Assembly: GCF_018860765.1 (NCBI RefSeq)
Contig: NZ_JAHKPV010000001.1
Span: 795,594-859,593 of the forward strand
Direction of reading: 5' to 3'
DNA: 64,000 nucleotides
Source: Marinobacter salexigens
GTDB lineage: Bacteria; Pseudomonadota; Gammaproteobacteria; Pseudomonadales; Oleiphilaceae
The notes beneath the pieces are model-generated. The model worked only from the letters and a program-made list of their open reading frames with translations. It made no database searches and had not been told where the DNA came from. The translations under genes were made by a program, and so were the position numbers. Below, one piece after another: positions 19,963-28,544 of this stretch. Numbering within the stretch: position 1 is the stretch's first letter; every line of letters begins with the position of its first letter.

Positions 19963-21075
19963 ATGATGCAAACCACCGGCATTTCATATTCAGAGACGTC
20001 CGTCCGGGGCCGTTCACGCCCGTCGTCTTTCAGGCAAAGGTTTAAGCATTCGGCCTCCTGGCTCAAAGGGGTTGCAGTCGCTCTTACCCTCGGGTCGCTG
20101 CTGTCAGGTTGTGGTGTCGTGAACCACATGATTTACAAAACCACCGGCGATGTAATGCAGGGCTTTTCTCGCGACCACACAATTCCCTATCTGATGGCCA
20201 GCGGTGATCTGGCTATGGGTTGTGCCATGAGCGAGGCTACCGCTCCATTGCTTATGTCCTTCGGCAGGGTGACCAATGAACCCGATCAGTTGGCTGTCAT
20301 GCTCTATCTTTCGGCTGGTGGCTGTGCGGAAGAACAAGGCCGTGAGCATGAGCTAGCGGCACTGGCTGCCATGTATGAGAGAAAAGGTAATGCAGCAGAA
20401 GACGCCATCATCCGCCAAAAGCGGGCTTACTCTCTGGCCGCCAAGCGTTATTTGAAGGGGTGGCAGCATCACAACACCTATTATGGTGAGCCCGGCACCG
20501 GAGAGTGCCCGGACTTTGACGATGATATGGATGAGTTTATCTACTTTGCAGGTTTGCTCGCAGGTTTACAGGCGCTTAACTCAGAGATCCAATCCACCTC
20601 CTCCATCGGTGTTCCCAAGAACGTAGGTTCTGTTGTAGCCCGCGCCTCGAGCTGCCTTGAAAGTGATAAGTGGTGGGGCGCCCCGATGGCCTTGAAAGCG
20701 ACCGTTTGGGCAATGATTCCCGGTGCGCAGCCAGAAGGTGAGGATGCCTTTGAGCGCCTCGCCATGACTGACCGTATGGGCGACGAGGCAGGCGTGCGCC
20801 TTAGTCATGTATTCCATGCAATTGCCGCCACAAACAAGGGCGATGAAGCAATGGTGAAGTCGGTGGTTCGCCAACACGCCGAGTCGCTGAAAGAGCAGCC
20901 AGCCAACGAAGACTGGGCCTTTGTGGATGCTATGGCGACCAACATGATTATCGCAATCTCCGACCGTCTATGGGTAGAAAATACCGGACACCGTACACCG
21001 CTGGGCCGGCTTGGCACCTTCTGGGACGACCAGAAGGCAGAAGTTGAGACCATGGACTTGGATGGTCTGCTGTAA
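19963..21075 (+). CDS. TatT-like TRAP-associated lipoprotein
   Basis: A 370-residue lipoprotein with a lipobox LLSGC (Cys about residue 50 from this start). The body is rich in Ala and helices and looks like the tetratricopeptide-type TatT proteins described with TRAP transporters in Treponema. The match is by recognition, not alignment. The start is uncertain: ATG 19933 is possible, but AAAAGG lies about ten bases before ATG 19963 and the shorter form has a more normal signal length, though still long. The gene is followed 27 bp later by the TRAP permease, so the two are probably cotranscribed. Confidence 0.65.
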   Translation: MMQTTGISYSETSVRGRSRPSSFRQRFKHSASWLKGVAVALTLGSLLSGCGVVNHMIYKTTGDVMQGFSRDHTIPYLMASGDLAMGCAMSEATAPLLMSFGRVTNEPDQLAVMLYLSAGGCAEEQGREHELAALAAMYERKGNAAEDAIIRQKRAYSLAAKRYLKGWQHHNTYYGEPGTGECPDFDDDMDEFIYFAGLLAGLQALNSEIQSTSSIGVPKNVGSVVARASSCLESDKWWGAPMALKATVWAMIPGAQPEGEDAFERLAMTDRMGDEAGVRLSHVFHAIAATNKGDEAMVKSVVRQHAESLKEQPANEDWAFVDAMATNMIIAISDRLWVENTGHRTPLGRLGTFWDDQKAEVETMDLDGLL

Positions 21076-21102
21076 CCCGTTAACGTTCCAGAGTGTAGAG
21101 TC

Positions 21103-23166
21103 ATGTCTAAGGGTAGTTTTCGTCGTAACGGGTTGGAGTGGTTTTCATCACTGCCTGCTTGCCTGCTATTGCTGTCTGTGGTGCTTTTTTCCACAAGCAG
21201 CGATATTCACAACCAGATGCTGCGTGGCGGCGAGCAGCTCTGGAGCGGCTACTACAAGCTACGCATGGACCCGGCTGCACCAACCTGTGATGCAAATCGG
21301 GATGTTGAAGCTGCTGTGGCCCATGAGCTTGCTCAAAAGCCAGCTGCTGACGACCCCATGGCAGCTCTCTTGGGTGCCCAAGACAAAGACCCTGCCGATG
21401 TTCGCCTTGCGATTGAGCGCTCGGTAGCCGAGTGCAAAGCTGCGTTCCAAAGTTATGAGAGTCTTCAGGGCCAACTTACTCCCGGTGTAAAAGCATATCG
21501 TGCGGTAGAGCTGTTTATTGCCGATCTCATTGCCTTTGGGCTCGTCTCCCAACGCTACATTTTGGTGATCTTGGTTATGCTGTGTGCTGCCACAGCAACG
21601 CTCACACGCCACCATATTGCTATGCGCGCCATGGAAACCCGTTTGGACTATACGGTTTCTCTGACGCTTCAAACCCTTGCCAACGCAATGCTGTTAGGCT
21701 CCAGCCTGATTTTCCGCCAGTCCAGTGTGGGCTCAGACGTATCGATATCTTCCGAAGATCTGCTGCTGCATAATTTTTGGGTTGTCGGGTTTGCCTGCCT
21801 CACATTGGCCAGCCTCTATAGGCTGATCCGCGCACCCTCAGATCTTGCCCCGGGTGGGCAGTTGAACAAAGCGTTTCTTGCGGTGCCACTGTATACCGTG
21901 ATGTGTCTGATTTCCGGTACCTACTTCGCGTTGATTGGCCATGCCTCGGGCATTGGTATCTATCTTGGTAAAATGATGGAGTTGGCAGACATGTTCCTTA
22001 ATGTGGGGCTCTATGTTTGGGTGGGCATGATGCTTAAACAAACACGTCTGGCGACGCTGGTGTTTAATCTATTCCGGCCCTGGCGTATGCCGCCGGAAAT
22101 GCTCGCTGTTGTTGCGGTGCTTGTGGCCGCCGTTCCCACCGCCTATACCGGCGCCTCCGGGATTTTCGTAATTGCTGCAGGCGCTGTGATCTACAGTGAA
22201 TTACGCGCTGCCGGTGCGCGTCGTCAGCTTGCGCTTGCGGCCACAGCCATGTCGGGCTCTTTGGGTGTGGTGTTGCGCCCTTGTTTGTTGGTCGTCGTTA
22301 TTGCTTATCTCAACCGTGAAGTGACCACAGACGACCTGTTCGGATGGGGCATTTGGGTGTTCGTGTTGACCGCCGTCATGTTTAGCGCGGTGGCGCTCAC
22401 GGTAAACCGCCAGAGTAAGTTTAATCTGGCGCCAGCGGCTGAAGCCATGCCTGCGACACTTCAGGCGTTGCGGTCGTTGATTCCTTATGTACTGGTGATT
22501 GTGGGCGTTGTGTTGCTCTACCGCTTTGCCCTAGATGTGCGCATGGATGAGTTTTCGGCACCGCGCCTACTGCCGGTGATTATGTTGTCCATACTGGTGT
22601 ACGAGCACATTAGCTTTAAGAACAAAAAGGGCAGCGCCTCCGGCGAGATTAACCACCAAGGGTTGGAGCGCAGTGTGCGCGGTGCCACCAATGACACCAC
22701 AGCGGAAATTGGTGCCTTGCTATTGTTGCTGGGCCTGTCGGTTAGCATCGGTGGTGTGATTGAGCGCTCTGAGATCATGCAGGCATTTCCTCAGGCATTC
22801 GACAGCGCATGGTCTGCCATGTTGTTAATGGTGGTTATTCTGGTGATTCTCGGGATGATTATGGACGCCTTCGGTGCCGTCATCCTTGTGACCGCAACAG
22901 TAGCAACCATTGCCTATTCCAGCGGCATTCACCCTATCCACTTCTGGATGGTTACGCTGGTGGCTTTTGAGTTGGGTTACCTAAGCCCACCGGTGGCGCT
23001 CAACCACCTGTTAACGCGACAAGTAGTGGGTGAAGCCGAGGTTCTAGCTGCCCAGCAGGAAACCGGCACCTTCTACGAGCGCCATGAGCGCATCATTATG
23101 CCGCTGATCGCTATGGGTATTTCGCTGGTGCTGGTGGCATTCGTGCCGTTGATGTTTTACGCCTGA
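21103..23166 (+). CDS. TRAP transporter permease, DctQ-DctM fused type
   Basis: A 687-residue inner-membrane protein with many transmembrane segments. The N-terminal part has a first hydrophobic helix, an extracytoplasmic loop of about 110 residues, then several helices resembling a small DctQ subunit. From about residue 330 the sequence resembles the large DctM permease, including a GASGIFVIAAGA repeat-like stretch and a C-terminal LGMIMDAFGAVILVTATVA followed by ELGYLSPPVALN, typical of DctM. It imports an organic substrate using a sodium or proton gradient with the binding protein at 18341. The substrate is unknown. Confidence 0.8.
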   Translation: MSKGSFRRNGLEWFSSLPACLLLLSVVLFSTSSDIHNQMLRGGEQLWSGYYKLRMDPAAPTCDANRDVEAAVAHELAQKPAADDPMAALLGAQDKDPADVRLAIERSVAECKAAFQSYESLQGQLTPGVKAYRAVELFIADLIAFGLVSQRYILVILVMLCAATATLTRHHIAMRAMETRLDYTVSLTLQTLANAMLLGSSLIFRQSSVGSDVSISSEDLLLHNFWVVGFACLTLASLYRLIRAPSDLAPGGQLNKAFLAVPLYTVMCLISGTYFALIGHASGIGIYLGKMMELADMFLNVGLYVWVGMMLKQTRLATLVFNLFRPWRMPPEMLAVVAVLVAAVPTAYTGASGIFVIAAGAVIYSELRAAGARRQLALAATAMSGSLGVVLRPCLLVVVIAYLNREVTTDDLFGWGIWVFVLTAVMFSAVALTVNRQSKFNLAPAAEAMPATLQALRSLIPYVLVIVGVVLLYRFALDVRMDEFSAPRLLPVIMLSILVYEHISFKNKKGSASGEINHQGLERSVRGATNDTTAEIGALLLLLGLSVSIGGVIERSEIMQAFPQAFDSAWSAMLLMVVILVILGMIMDAFGAVILVTATVATIAYSSGIHPIHFWMVTLVAFELGYLSPPVALNHLLTRQVVGEAEVLAAQQETGTFYERHERIIMPLIAMGISLVLVAFVPLMFYA

Positions 23167-23197
23167 TCGATGCGGTGCAAATGGCTTTAAACTGAGT

Positions 23198-23247
23198 GGG
23201 AGTGTGCGTTCTTACGTTGTGCCCTAAAGCGTCTCCAGCACACTCCC
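23198..23247. repeat. 10-bp perfect inverted repeat after the TRAP permease gene
   Basis: GGGAGTGTGC (23198-23207) and GCACACTCCC (23238-23247) can form a 10-bp stem around a 30-base loop. No T-run follows, so it is not a standard intrinsic terminator. It may stabilise the 3' end of the TRAP transcript or be a protein site. The surrounding 23167-23346 holds no credible gene. Confidence 0.6.
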
Positions 23248-23346
23248 TGATTGCAAAGAACGCCTGCAATAGCCAATCTCCCACACCACTCTACGAATCT
23301 GCTTACATTCGTATCATCCCGCTAAGGATAGGATCTGCGTCCTCTT

Positions 23347-23571
23347 TTGAAAGTCGACGTGGCCTACATGCTGCAAGATCGCCGAGGCGACCCAGCGGTG
23401 AAAGGGCTTTATGAACAGGCTCTGGAATCGCCCACCCTGATGATACGAGCCATTGCGCTTATTGTGCTGCATGGCGATATCGATTTCTGGGATACGGTGA
23501 TGGTGGATAACGAATTCAATGAGGAAGCCGTTGCTCGGCTTAAAGGCGAGTATTTAAGCCGGGTGGGTTAG
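23347..23571 (+). CDS. Small hypothetical protein, possibly a gene remnant
   Basis: A 74-codon frame with protein-like composition (VKGLYEQALESPTLMIRAIAL) and a natural end at TAG. The start is TTG at 23347 or ATG at 23368; no strong ribosome-binding site precedes either, and the frame is closed 15 bases upstream of the TTG. The helical content could come from a HEAT/Sel1-like C-terminal piece of a larger protein. It has no recognised domain. It lies between the TRAP operon and a periplasmic protein gene. Confidence 0.4.
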   Translation: MKVDVAYMLQDRRGDPAVKGLYEQALESPTLMIRAIALIVLHGDIDFWDTVMVDNEFNEEAVARLKGEYLSRVG

Positions 23572-23619
23572 GTCTCTTTGCTGCGCGCCGTATTAAAAAC
23601 AAACGATTAGGAAACATGT

Positions 23620-24180
23620 ATGAAGAACATCTCAAGAGCACTGATATTGGCTATGGCCGCATGGTCGCTGCCAGTGTTTGCCGATAGCCTGCAACAAAGT
23701 GATGTAGACCGGTTTATCGCCAAAACACCGGCTGTTTTTACCGTTATTGCCTCCGTGGACCAGCGGCTGAGTAAGCAAGAAAAGAAACGGTTTCAGGCAT
23801 CTCTGATGAAGATGCATCCCTACACCACCATGGCAGACATGATGGAGGACAAGCCCGATAACCTGTTGCTTGATGGCGTTAGCCAAAAAGTAGGCTATGA
23901 AGATTTTCAGCACTACGCGAAAGTGGCCGATCGGTTTTTTTCGGTTGCTATGAGTGCCCAGATGGTTGAGCAGTTGTCCGGCTTAGGGCAAGAAAACCCG
24001 GAAAACATCAACAACCTTTTCCGCTATCTTGATGACCCCAGCAAGCCTGAAGAAAAGCAACAACGTTTATATGAGATGTTTGAAAAAATGTGTCAGGAGC
24101 GGTGTGTGAACCCTGAAGATGTTGACATCGTCGCCCAGAACTACTTGCCGCTAAGTAAAGTGCTTCGCTTGAAAAAGTAG
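23620..24180 (+). CDS. Periplasmic protein of unknown function
   Basis: A 186-residue exported protein with a clear signal peptide (cleavage after VFA near residue 22). The mature part is helical and rich in Gln, Met and Lys, and has two cysteines in MCQERCVNPEDV near the C-terminus that could form a disulfide. No family was recognised. AGGA lies seven bases before the ATG. Convergent to the T6SS kinase gene, with a 115-bp gap that holds a weak TGGCC/GGCCA hairpin near 24186 but no T-run. No functional link to the T6SS is evident. Confidence 0.75.
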   Translation: MKNISRALILAMAAWSLPVFADSLQQSDVDRFIAKTPAVFTVIASVDQRLSKQEKKRFQASLMKMHPYTTMADMMEDKPDNLLLDGVSQKVGYEDFQHYAKVADRFFSVAMSAQMVEQLSGLGQENPENINNLFRYLDDPSKPEEKQQRLYEMFEKMCQERCVNPEDVDIVAQNYLPLSKVLRLKK

Positions 24181-24295
24181 CCAACTGGCCTTTATAGGGC
24201 CACAAATAACTAAATTAAAATCGAACTTCCTACTACCTGCCTAGTTGGTCTAGCCATTATTCCAGCGAATTAAGGCCCGCCACGGCTAGATGCGT

Positions 24296-26191
24296 TTAGC
24301 GCATCAACGTGGTGGCGCGTTTTACCAATGGCTGAGCACGGCTAGTCTGATTTCTGGCCAGTAGAATATCTGCTTGAGAAAGGTACGCCTCGGCCAAGCG
24401 TTTCTCTGCTGTTACGATCTTTTCGAAGTCCCCAGGAATAACCTTTTTTAAGGCTTGTATGTCCTCATAAACTGCATCTAGCTGACGACTTGAACGAGCG
24501 TTCTTGATGGTAACCGGCCATGTCTCAAATTTCTGAGCATAGAACACAAGTGCCGCACTACTTGGGAAAACCTGATCACCTTCGGCGGCTTTATTGTCTT
24601 GGTACTGAGCCAACTCTTTGGCAGCCTCTCCAAGCTTTTCGAGAGCAAGGCGCTGTTCTTTCGTTTCCGGCGACTGCGCGAAGAAGCGATTCCCGATGGT
24701 GAGCAATTGTGCTTGTTTTGGAGCATCAAATGCCTTAAATGCCGAATCCACCTGAGAGAGATACTCTTTAACGGCTGCTGGCGATGGATTGGGTGGCTTA
24801 TTTCCCAAGAATTCAAGGTTAGAGCCTAGTTTTACCAAGGCGTCAGCGCTTTTGGCTCCTTTATAGTTCCCCTGCTCCAGAGTGGATTGGATTTCATTGG
24901 CAATGGCACTTTGCAGGGTCTTTTGTCTATTCTCGATTCGGTTTTGAACACTCAAAAGCTCCCCGTCCCTTGGGAAGAGGGTGGTCGCATTCTCAAGCAC
25001 TGAAAGCGCCTGCACTATGTTTGGTAAACCGTTCCCCTTATTGGGCTCAAGCGCCTTATCAATACGTGATAGGAAGTGGTTGACCAGAGGTGTTTGTTTG
25101 AGCTTGAGAAGCCCCGCTTGATCGAGCTCAGACATTCCCGATAACTGTTGCAAAAGCTGCTCAGCAGGGAGGTCTTTTAGTGCCAGATTATGTTGTCTCT
25201 GCTCTGTCAGGGCGTCTGCGGTATGCCTTGCTTTGGCAGATTCGGCCGTGCCTATGTGCCAAGCAGCAATACCCGCTGTGATCGCGGCAGTGGTGACCAC
25301 CGTTTGCCCGACCGCCAGCCAAGGGGTTGGCTTCAGGGCGCTTTCTGTTTTCTGGATAGAAAGCTGCTGAGGGGCTCCGAGCAGTTGCTGCTTCAGAGTT
25401 CGCCATGTTTTCAAGGGTAGGTTGCCGGGCCGCTTTAACTTGGCCGATTGCCGCTCCTTCTGTGATGGTGATTGCCGATTGAAGGGGTGCTTGGAGCTCA
25501 AAAGCTCGTAACAGATGCAGGCGAGGGCATATATGTCACCCTCGCCAGTAGGCTGCTCACCCTTCGCTATTTCGGGCAGTGTGTAAGCTGGCGTGTACCC
25601 GTAAATAGATGTCTCGTCGAGACCGGGATTTAGAAAATCCTCTTGAAGCGGATCGCTCAGTACCCGGGATACGCCAAAATCGAGGAGTTTGACCTGGCCG
25701 TTACGCGTAAAGAAAATATTTGAGGGTTTTAGGTCTGCATGCACAACGTTGTTAGCGTGAGCGTATTTCAGTGCGGACACTATCTGCGCGACAATTTCCT
25801 TTACCCCTTTCCACTTCAAACCGCTGGGCCGCGAGCGCTGGATCATGCGTGTAAGCGGCTCACCTTCAAGCAGCTCCATGACCATAAAGCAGGTATCACC
25901 ATCCTGTTGCAGGTCTTGCACCCGGATAATATTGGGATGGCTTAGGCTTTTGGTTTTGGCGGTTTCTCGGGCGAGCACGCCAAGCACACCGTCTTGGGTT
26001 AGCATGTCGTGCTTGAGGATTTTGAGCGCGACTTTGCAATCGGCTGCCCCCGCTTGCTCTAGCTGCAAATCCACTGCCCGATACACGTCGCTCATGCCGC
26101 CTGAGGCAATGAGAGCTTCAATTCGATAACGCTGGTTTAGTGTTTTATCAAGCCACTTATGTTTATTGCTCTTGCTTTCCACCGTGCTCAC
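24296..26191 (-). CDS. ppkA: PpkA-like membrane Ser/Thr protein kinase of the T6SS
   Basis: A 631-residue kinase. The glycine-rich loop IASGGMSDVY lies at residues 28-37, the ATP-anchoring Lys is K57 in VALKILK, the catalytic loop is HADLKPSN at 151-158, and DFG is at 171-173. A single transmembrane helix (about 291-311) separates the cytoplasmic kinase from a periplasmic helical domain rich in Gln/Ala, which may sense envelope signals. PpkA kinases phosphorylate the FHA protein to switch on T6SS assembly (known in Pseudomonas). The GTG start overlaps the TGA of the PAAR gene (GTGA), so the two are cotranslated. tagH and pppA are encoded in the divergent operon. Confidence 0.93.
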   Translation of the reverse strand: MSTVESKSNKHKWLDKTLNQRYRIEALIASGGMSDVYRAVDLQLEQAGAADCKVALKILKHDMLTQDGVLGVLARETAKTKSLSHPNIIRVQDLQQDGDTCFMVMELLEGEPLTRMIQRSRPSGLKWKGVKEIVAQIVSALKYAHANNVVHADLKPSNIFFTRNGQVKLLDFGVSRVLSDPLQEDFLNPGLDETSIYGYTPAYTLPEIAKGEQPTGEGDIYALACICYELLSSKHPFNRQSPSQKERQSAKLKRPGNLPLKTWRTLKQQLLGAPQQLSIQKTESALKPTPWLAVGQTVVTTAAITAGIAAWHIGTAESAKARHTADALTEQRQHNLALKDLPAEQLLQQLSGMSELDQAGLLKLKQTPLVNHFLSRIDKALEPNKGNGLPNIVQALSVLENATTLFPRDGELLSVQNRIENRQKTLQSAIANEIQSTLEQGNYKGAKSADALVKLGSNLEFLGNKPPNPSPAAVKEYLSQVDSAFKAFDAPKQAQLLTIGNRFFAQSPETKEQRLALEKLGEAAKELAQYQDNKAAEGDQVFPSSAALVFYAQKFETWPVTIKNARSSRQLDAVYEDIQALKKVIPGDFEKIVTAEKRLAEAYLSQADILLARNQTSRAQPLVKRATTLMR

Positions 26192-26478
26192 CCTCCCGTT
26201 AGAACCGTAGGGTTTCCGACGACAATTTTCCCGCCATGAACGGTGGCGTCGCCTAAGCGCGCTACCGGCAGACCGTTTGCGAAGACGGTTCCGGAGCCCT
26301 CAACGACAACATCGGGCGGGCCAACGCAAATGAGCTTGTCTGAAAGCCTTGCAATAGGTAGGCCGCCAACAAAAACATTAGGAGATGCTGCGAGGGTGGG
26401 GCCACCAACGTGCGGCACGGGGCCTGTTGTGGCGGGGCAGATATGAAAAGCTCCTAGAAAAGCAGTCGGCTTGCTCAT
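26188..26478 (-). CDS. PAAR-domain spike-tip protein
   Basis: A 96-residue PAAR protein that caps VgrG and sharpens the T6SS spike. Repeated glycine-rich beta elements are seen: PHVGGPTLAASPNVFVGGLP, ARLSDKLICVGPPDVV, GSGTVFANGLPVARLGDATVHGG. The metal-site residues are probably the His of ICPATTGPVPHVG plus later His/Cys. The ATG at 26478 is chosen because AGGGA lies ten bases upstream and MSKPTAFLGA begins the PAAR fold; the frame extends to 26511. There is no toxin extension, so it is a bare tip. It overlaps the kinase gene by four bases. Confidence 0.93.
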   Translation of the reverse strand: MSKPTAFLGAFHICPATTGPVPHVGGPTLAASPNVFVGGLPIARLSDKLICVGPPDVVVEGSGTVFANGLPVARLGDATVHGGKIVVGNPTVLTGG

Positions 26479-26780
26479 GAGCAATACGTCCCTGAAAATA
26501 AATCCGTCCATTGGTCTTACAGAGCGTGATATTCGGCGATCCGAAAAGGTAGGTCAACCCCCTTGTGTGATCTTTGCCTACATTAGTGATGTCCGTGTTT
26601 AACAGGAATTGACAGTTCCAAGAGGCTAGAATAGTATCCATCAGTCAAGCCGCACTGGCGGTTGTTGAATTGAATGTGATCCGTTCCGACGTTCTTACAA
26701 AATTGGTCCAAGGAAGGTGCAGAAACCCGTGTCGTTATGACACAGCTTTCTAGGTTTTAGCTCAAAGGGAAGAGCGAGTG
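26479..26780. promoter_or_regulatory. Divergent T6SS control region with a 15-bp palindrome
   Basis: These 302 bases separate the PAAR-kinase pair from the main T6SS operon and should hold both promoters. A near-perfect palindrome, GTGTCGTTATGACAC (26729-26743), lies about 38 bases before the tagH start and could be an operator or an RNA hairpin. A purine-rich ribosome-binding site (AAGGGAAGAG, 26765-26774) precedes tagH. I saw no convincing sigma-54 element with the GG-N10-GC spacing. Nothing else was recognised. Confidence 0.5.
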
Positions 26781-28031
26781 ATGTTGTTAGAGCTCACAGT
26801 TACCAGCTATCAAAGGCTGTCGCCCTCAGTTACCGGCCAAAAGACGGTTGAGCCCAACGATGTTGTTGTTATTGGGCGAGCTACCGATTGTGACTGGCAT
26901 TTACCCGATCCGCTAAAAGTACTCTCCTCCCGGCACGCCGAGATTCGTTTCTCTGATGGCCATTATACGGTTACGGATATCTCTACTAACGGCGTGTTTC
27001 TGAACGGCGAAGCCTCGGCCATTGGTCGTGGTAGTACTGTGGCGATCAAATCTGGAGATTGCTTGCGCCTTGGTGACTTTGAAGTTGTGGCTTCTGTCGT
27101 TGCAACGTCGACAGGGCAGGTTGAGTCCGATTTTTCGAAGCCATTAGAAAACAAGCCACTGGAAAGCCAGCCAGAACAGTTGCCCCCCATTCAAGCTGAA
27201 AGCTCTGAGTTGCCTCTGAATAGCAACCGCGTTGCAGGCGACAGCCCTGCAACAGCAGGTGCTTTCGGAGATTTTCTTGCTGCGGGCTTGGGCGAAAGGG
27301 TTATGGCAGATAGTCATGTGCCAATGCAAGAGCCCGCGATTCCCGGCGAGTGGCATTGGGGGCGGGGTAGTAGTGAGCAGTCCCAAGGCGCTGCGACAGC
27401 ACAGGGTCTGCCCGTCTCGTCTCCAGCGCCAAGAGACCATGCCACTGCCACCCCAAGCCAGCAGTCTGATGCGCTAACAGCTCTTGCTGAAGGCCTTGGT
27501 CTCCCCTCAGAAAAGCTAGAAGGTGCTGGGCCAGCCGTATACAAGGATCTCGGAAGTCTCACTCGGGTACTGCTAGATCGTCTGTTGGACATGATCCACA
27601 TGCGAGCCCGCCAGAAGCAGCAATTGCGTGTCGCTCAGACACTTTTTCAGCGGAGTGAAAATAACCCCCTGAAGTTCTCTGCTACACCACAGGATGCGCT
27701 GGATAGCCTTCTTATTCGGCCTCACGCTGCTAACTTGGGGCCGGTGGATGCTGTGAACAAGGCGTTTGATGACCTCTTCTCGCATGAGCAGGCACTGCTC
27801 AAAGGTGTGGAGTCTGTCGTTCAGGATCTTCTAGCGGATACGCCGAATGTGACTGGCACAAAAAATACAACGGGGCTGTTTGCCCGCCGTAAAGCCTTGG
27901 AAACAATTACCCGTCATCGTGCTTGGCAGCGGGACGTATACGGTAGCACCGACAGCATGCTCAGGAGCGACGTATTTGTTGAAGCCTACGAGCAGGCCGT
28001 TGGTCAGAACGAGGAGAGTGCCAAAACATGA
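26781..28031 (+). CDS. tagH: TagH, FHA-domain T6SS scaffold protein
   Basis: A 416-residue protein. The N-terminal FHA domain (about residues 25-100) has the phosphothreonine-binding signature VIGRATDCDWHLPDP, SSRHAEI and STNGVFLNG. A low-complexity Pro/Gln/Ser linker follows (about 115-225), then the conserved C-terminal TagH helical region with LLIRPHAANLGPVDAVNKAF. FHA proteins are substrates and readers of PpkA phosphorylation and promote T6SS assembly. ATG 26781 is chosen, three bases after a GTG at 26778, because of the purine-rich RBS. It overlaps tssJ by four bases. Confidence 0.93.
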   Translation: MLLELTVTSYQRLSPSVTGQKTVEPNDVVVIGRATDCDWHLPDPLKVLSSRHAEIRFSDGHYTVTDISTNGVFLNGEASAIGRGSTVAIKSGDCLRLGDFEVVASVVATSTGQVESDFSKPLENKPLESQPEQLPPIQAESSELPLNSNRVAGDSPATAGAFGDFLAAGLGERVMADSHVPMQEPAIPGEWHWGRGSSEQSQGAATAQGLPVSSPAPRDHATATPSQQSDALTALAEGLGLPSEKLEGAGPAVYKDLGSLTRVLLDRLLDMIHMRARQKQQLRVAQTLFQRSENNPLKFSATPQDALDSLLIRPHAANLGPVDAVNKAFDDLFSHEQALLKGVESVVQDLLADTPNVTGTKNTTGLFARRKALETITRHRAWQRDVYGSTDSMLRSDVFVEAYEQAVGQNEESAKT

Positions 28032-28492
28032 TATATGCCATGCGCTGGGCGATGGTCTTGGTGGCTGCAATAGCTTTAACTGGCTGTGTTGTTGCAAACA
28101 CCATAGTGACGCCCTACACCGACTTACACTTCGCCTCTCACGGAAACATCAATCCGGATGCGAGCGGGCGATCCTCACCACTGGTAGTAAGAGTTTATGA
28201 GCTCAAGTCTGCAGGCAAGTTCAAAGATGCGGGCTTCTTTGAGATCTACGATGATGCAGAAGCGCTACTCGGTGAAGATTTGCTAAGCGACGTTGAGATT
28301 ATTATTCGGCCAGCTCGGGGGCATGTTCACGAGATGCGATTGCATAAAGATACTACGCACATCGGAATCGTGGCCGCTTTTAGGGATATTGAGAATGCTG
28401 AGTGGAAGTTGACGCTCGCAGCAGATCCTCGTGGTTATGACAATCGAAGAATCAGCATAGACAGCCGTGCGATTGCCCGGGAGGACCGCTAA
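28028..28492 (+). CDS. tssJ: TssJ, outer-membrane lipoprotein of the T6SS
   Basis: A 154-residue lipoprotein that anchors the TssJLM membrane complex to the outer membrane. The signal peptide ends with lipobox ALTGC (Cys about residue 20). The mature body has SSPLVVRVYELKSAGKF and FFEIYDDAEALLGEDL, which match the TssJ beta-sandwich with its loop that contacts TssM. The start overlaps the TGA of tagH. Length is typical for the family. Confidence 0.95.
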   Translation: MIYAMRWAMVLVAAIALTGCVVANTIVTPYTDLHFASHGNINPDASGRSSPLVVRVYELKSAGKFKDAGFFEIYDDAEALLGEDLLSDVEIIIRPARGHVHEMRLHKDTTHIGIVAAFRDIENAEWKLTLAADPRGYDNRRISIDSRAIAREDR

Positions 28493-28505
28493 CACACTTC
28501 GTGTG
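28493..28505 (+). other. Small hairpin between tssJ and tssK
   Basis: CACAC (28493-28497), loop TTC, GTGTG (28501-28505), immediately after the tssJ stop. No T-run follows. It may affect stability or translation between the two genes; it could also be chance. Confidence 0.3.
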
Positions 28506-28544
28506 CGGTCAGTTCAGAATGAATAGCAATGGGTTTTATACATC

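Noticed and set aside
19794..20129. 111-codon minus-strand frame between HU and the TatT-like gene
   Set aside because: It overlaps the start of the TatT-like gene antisense and shows no protein-like pattern or RBS.
26640..26780. Sigma-54 promoter before tagH
   Set aside because: TGGCGG at 26654-26659 lacks the GC element at the required spacing.
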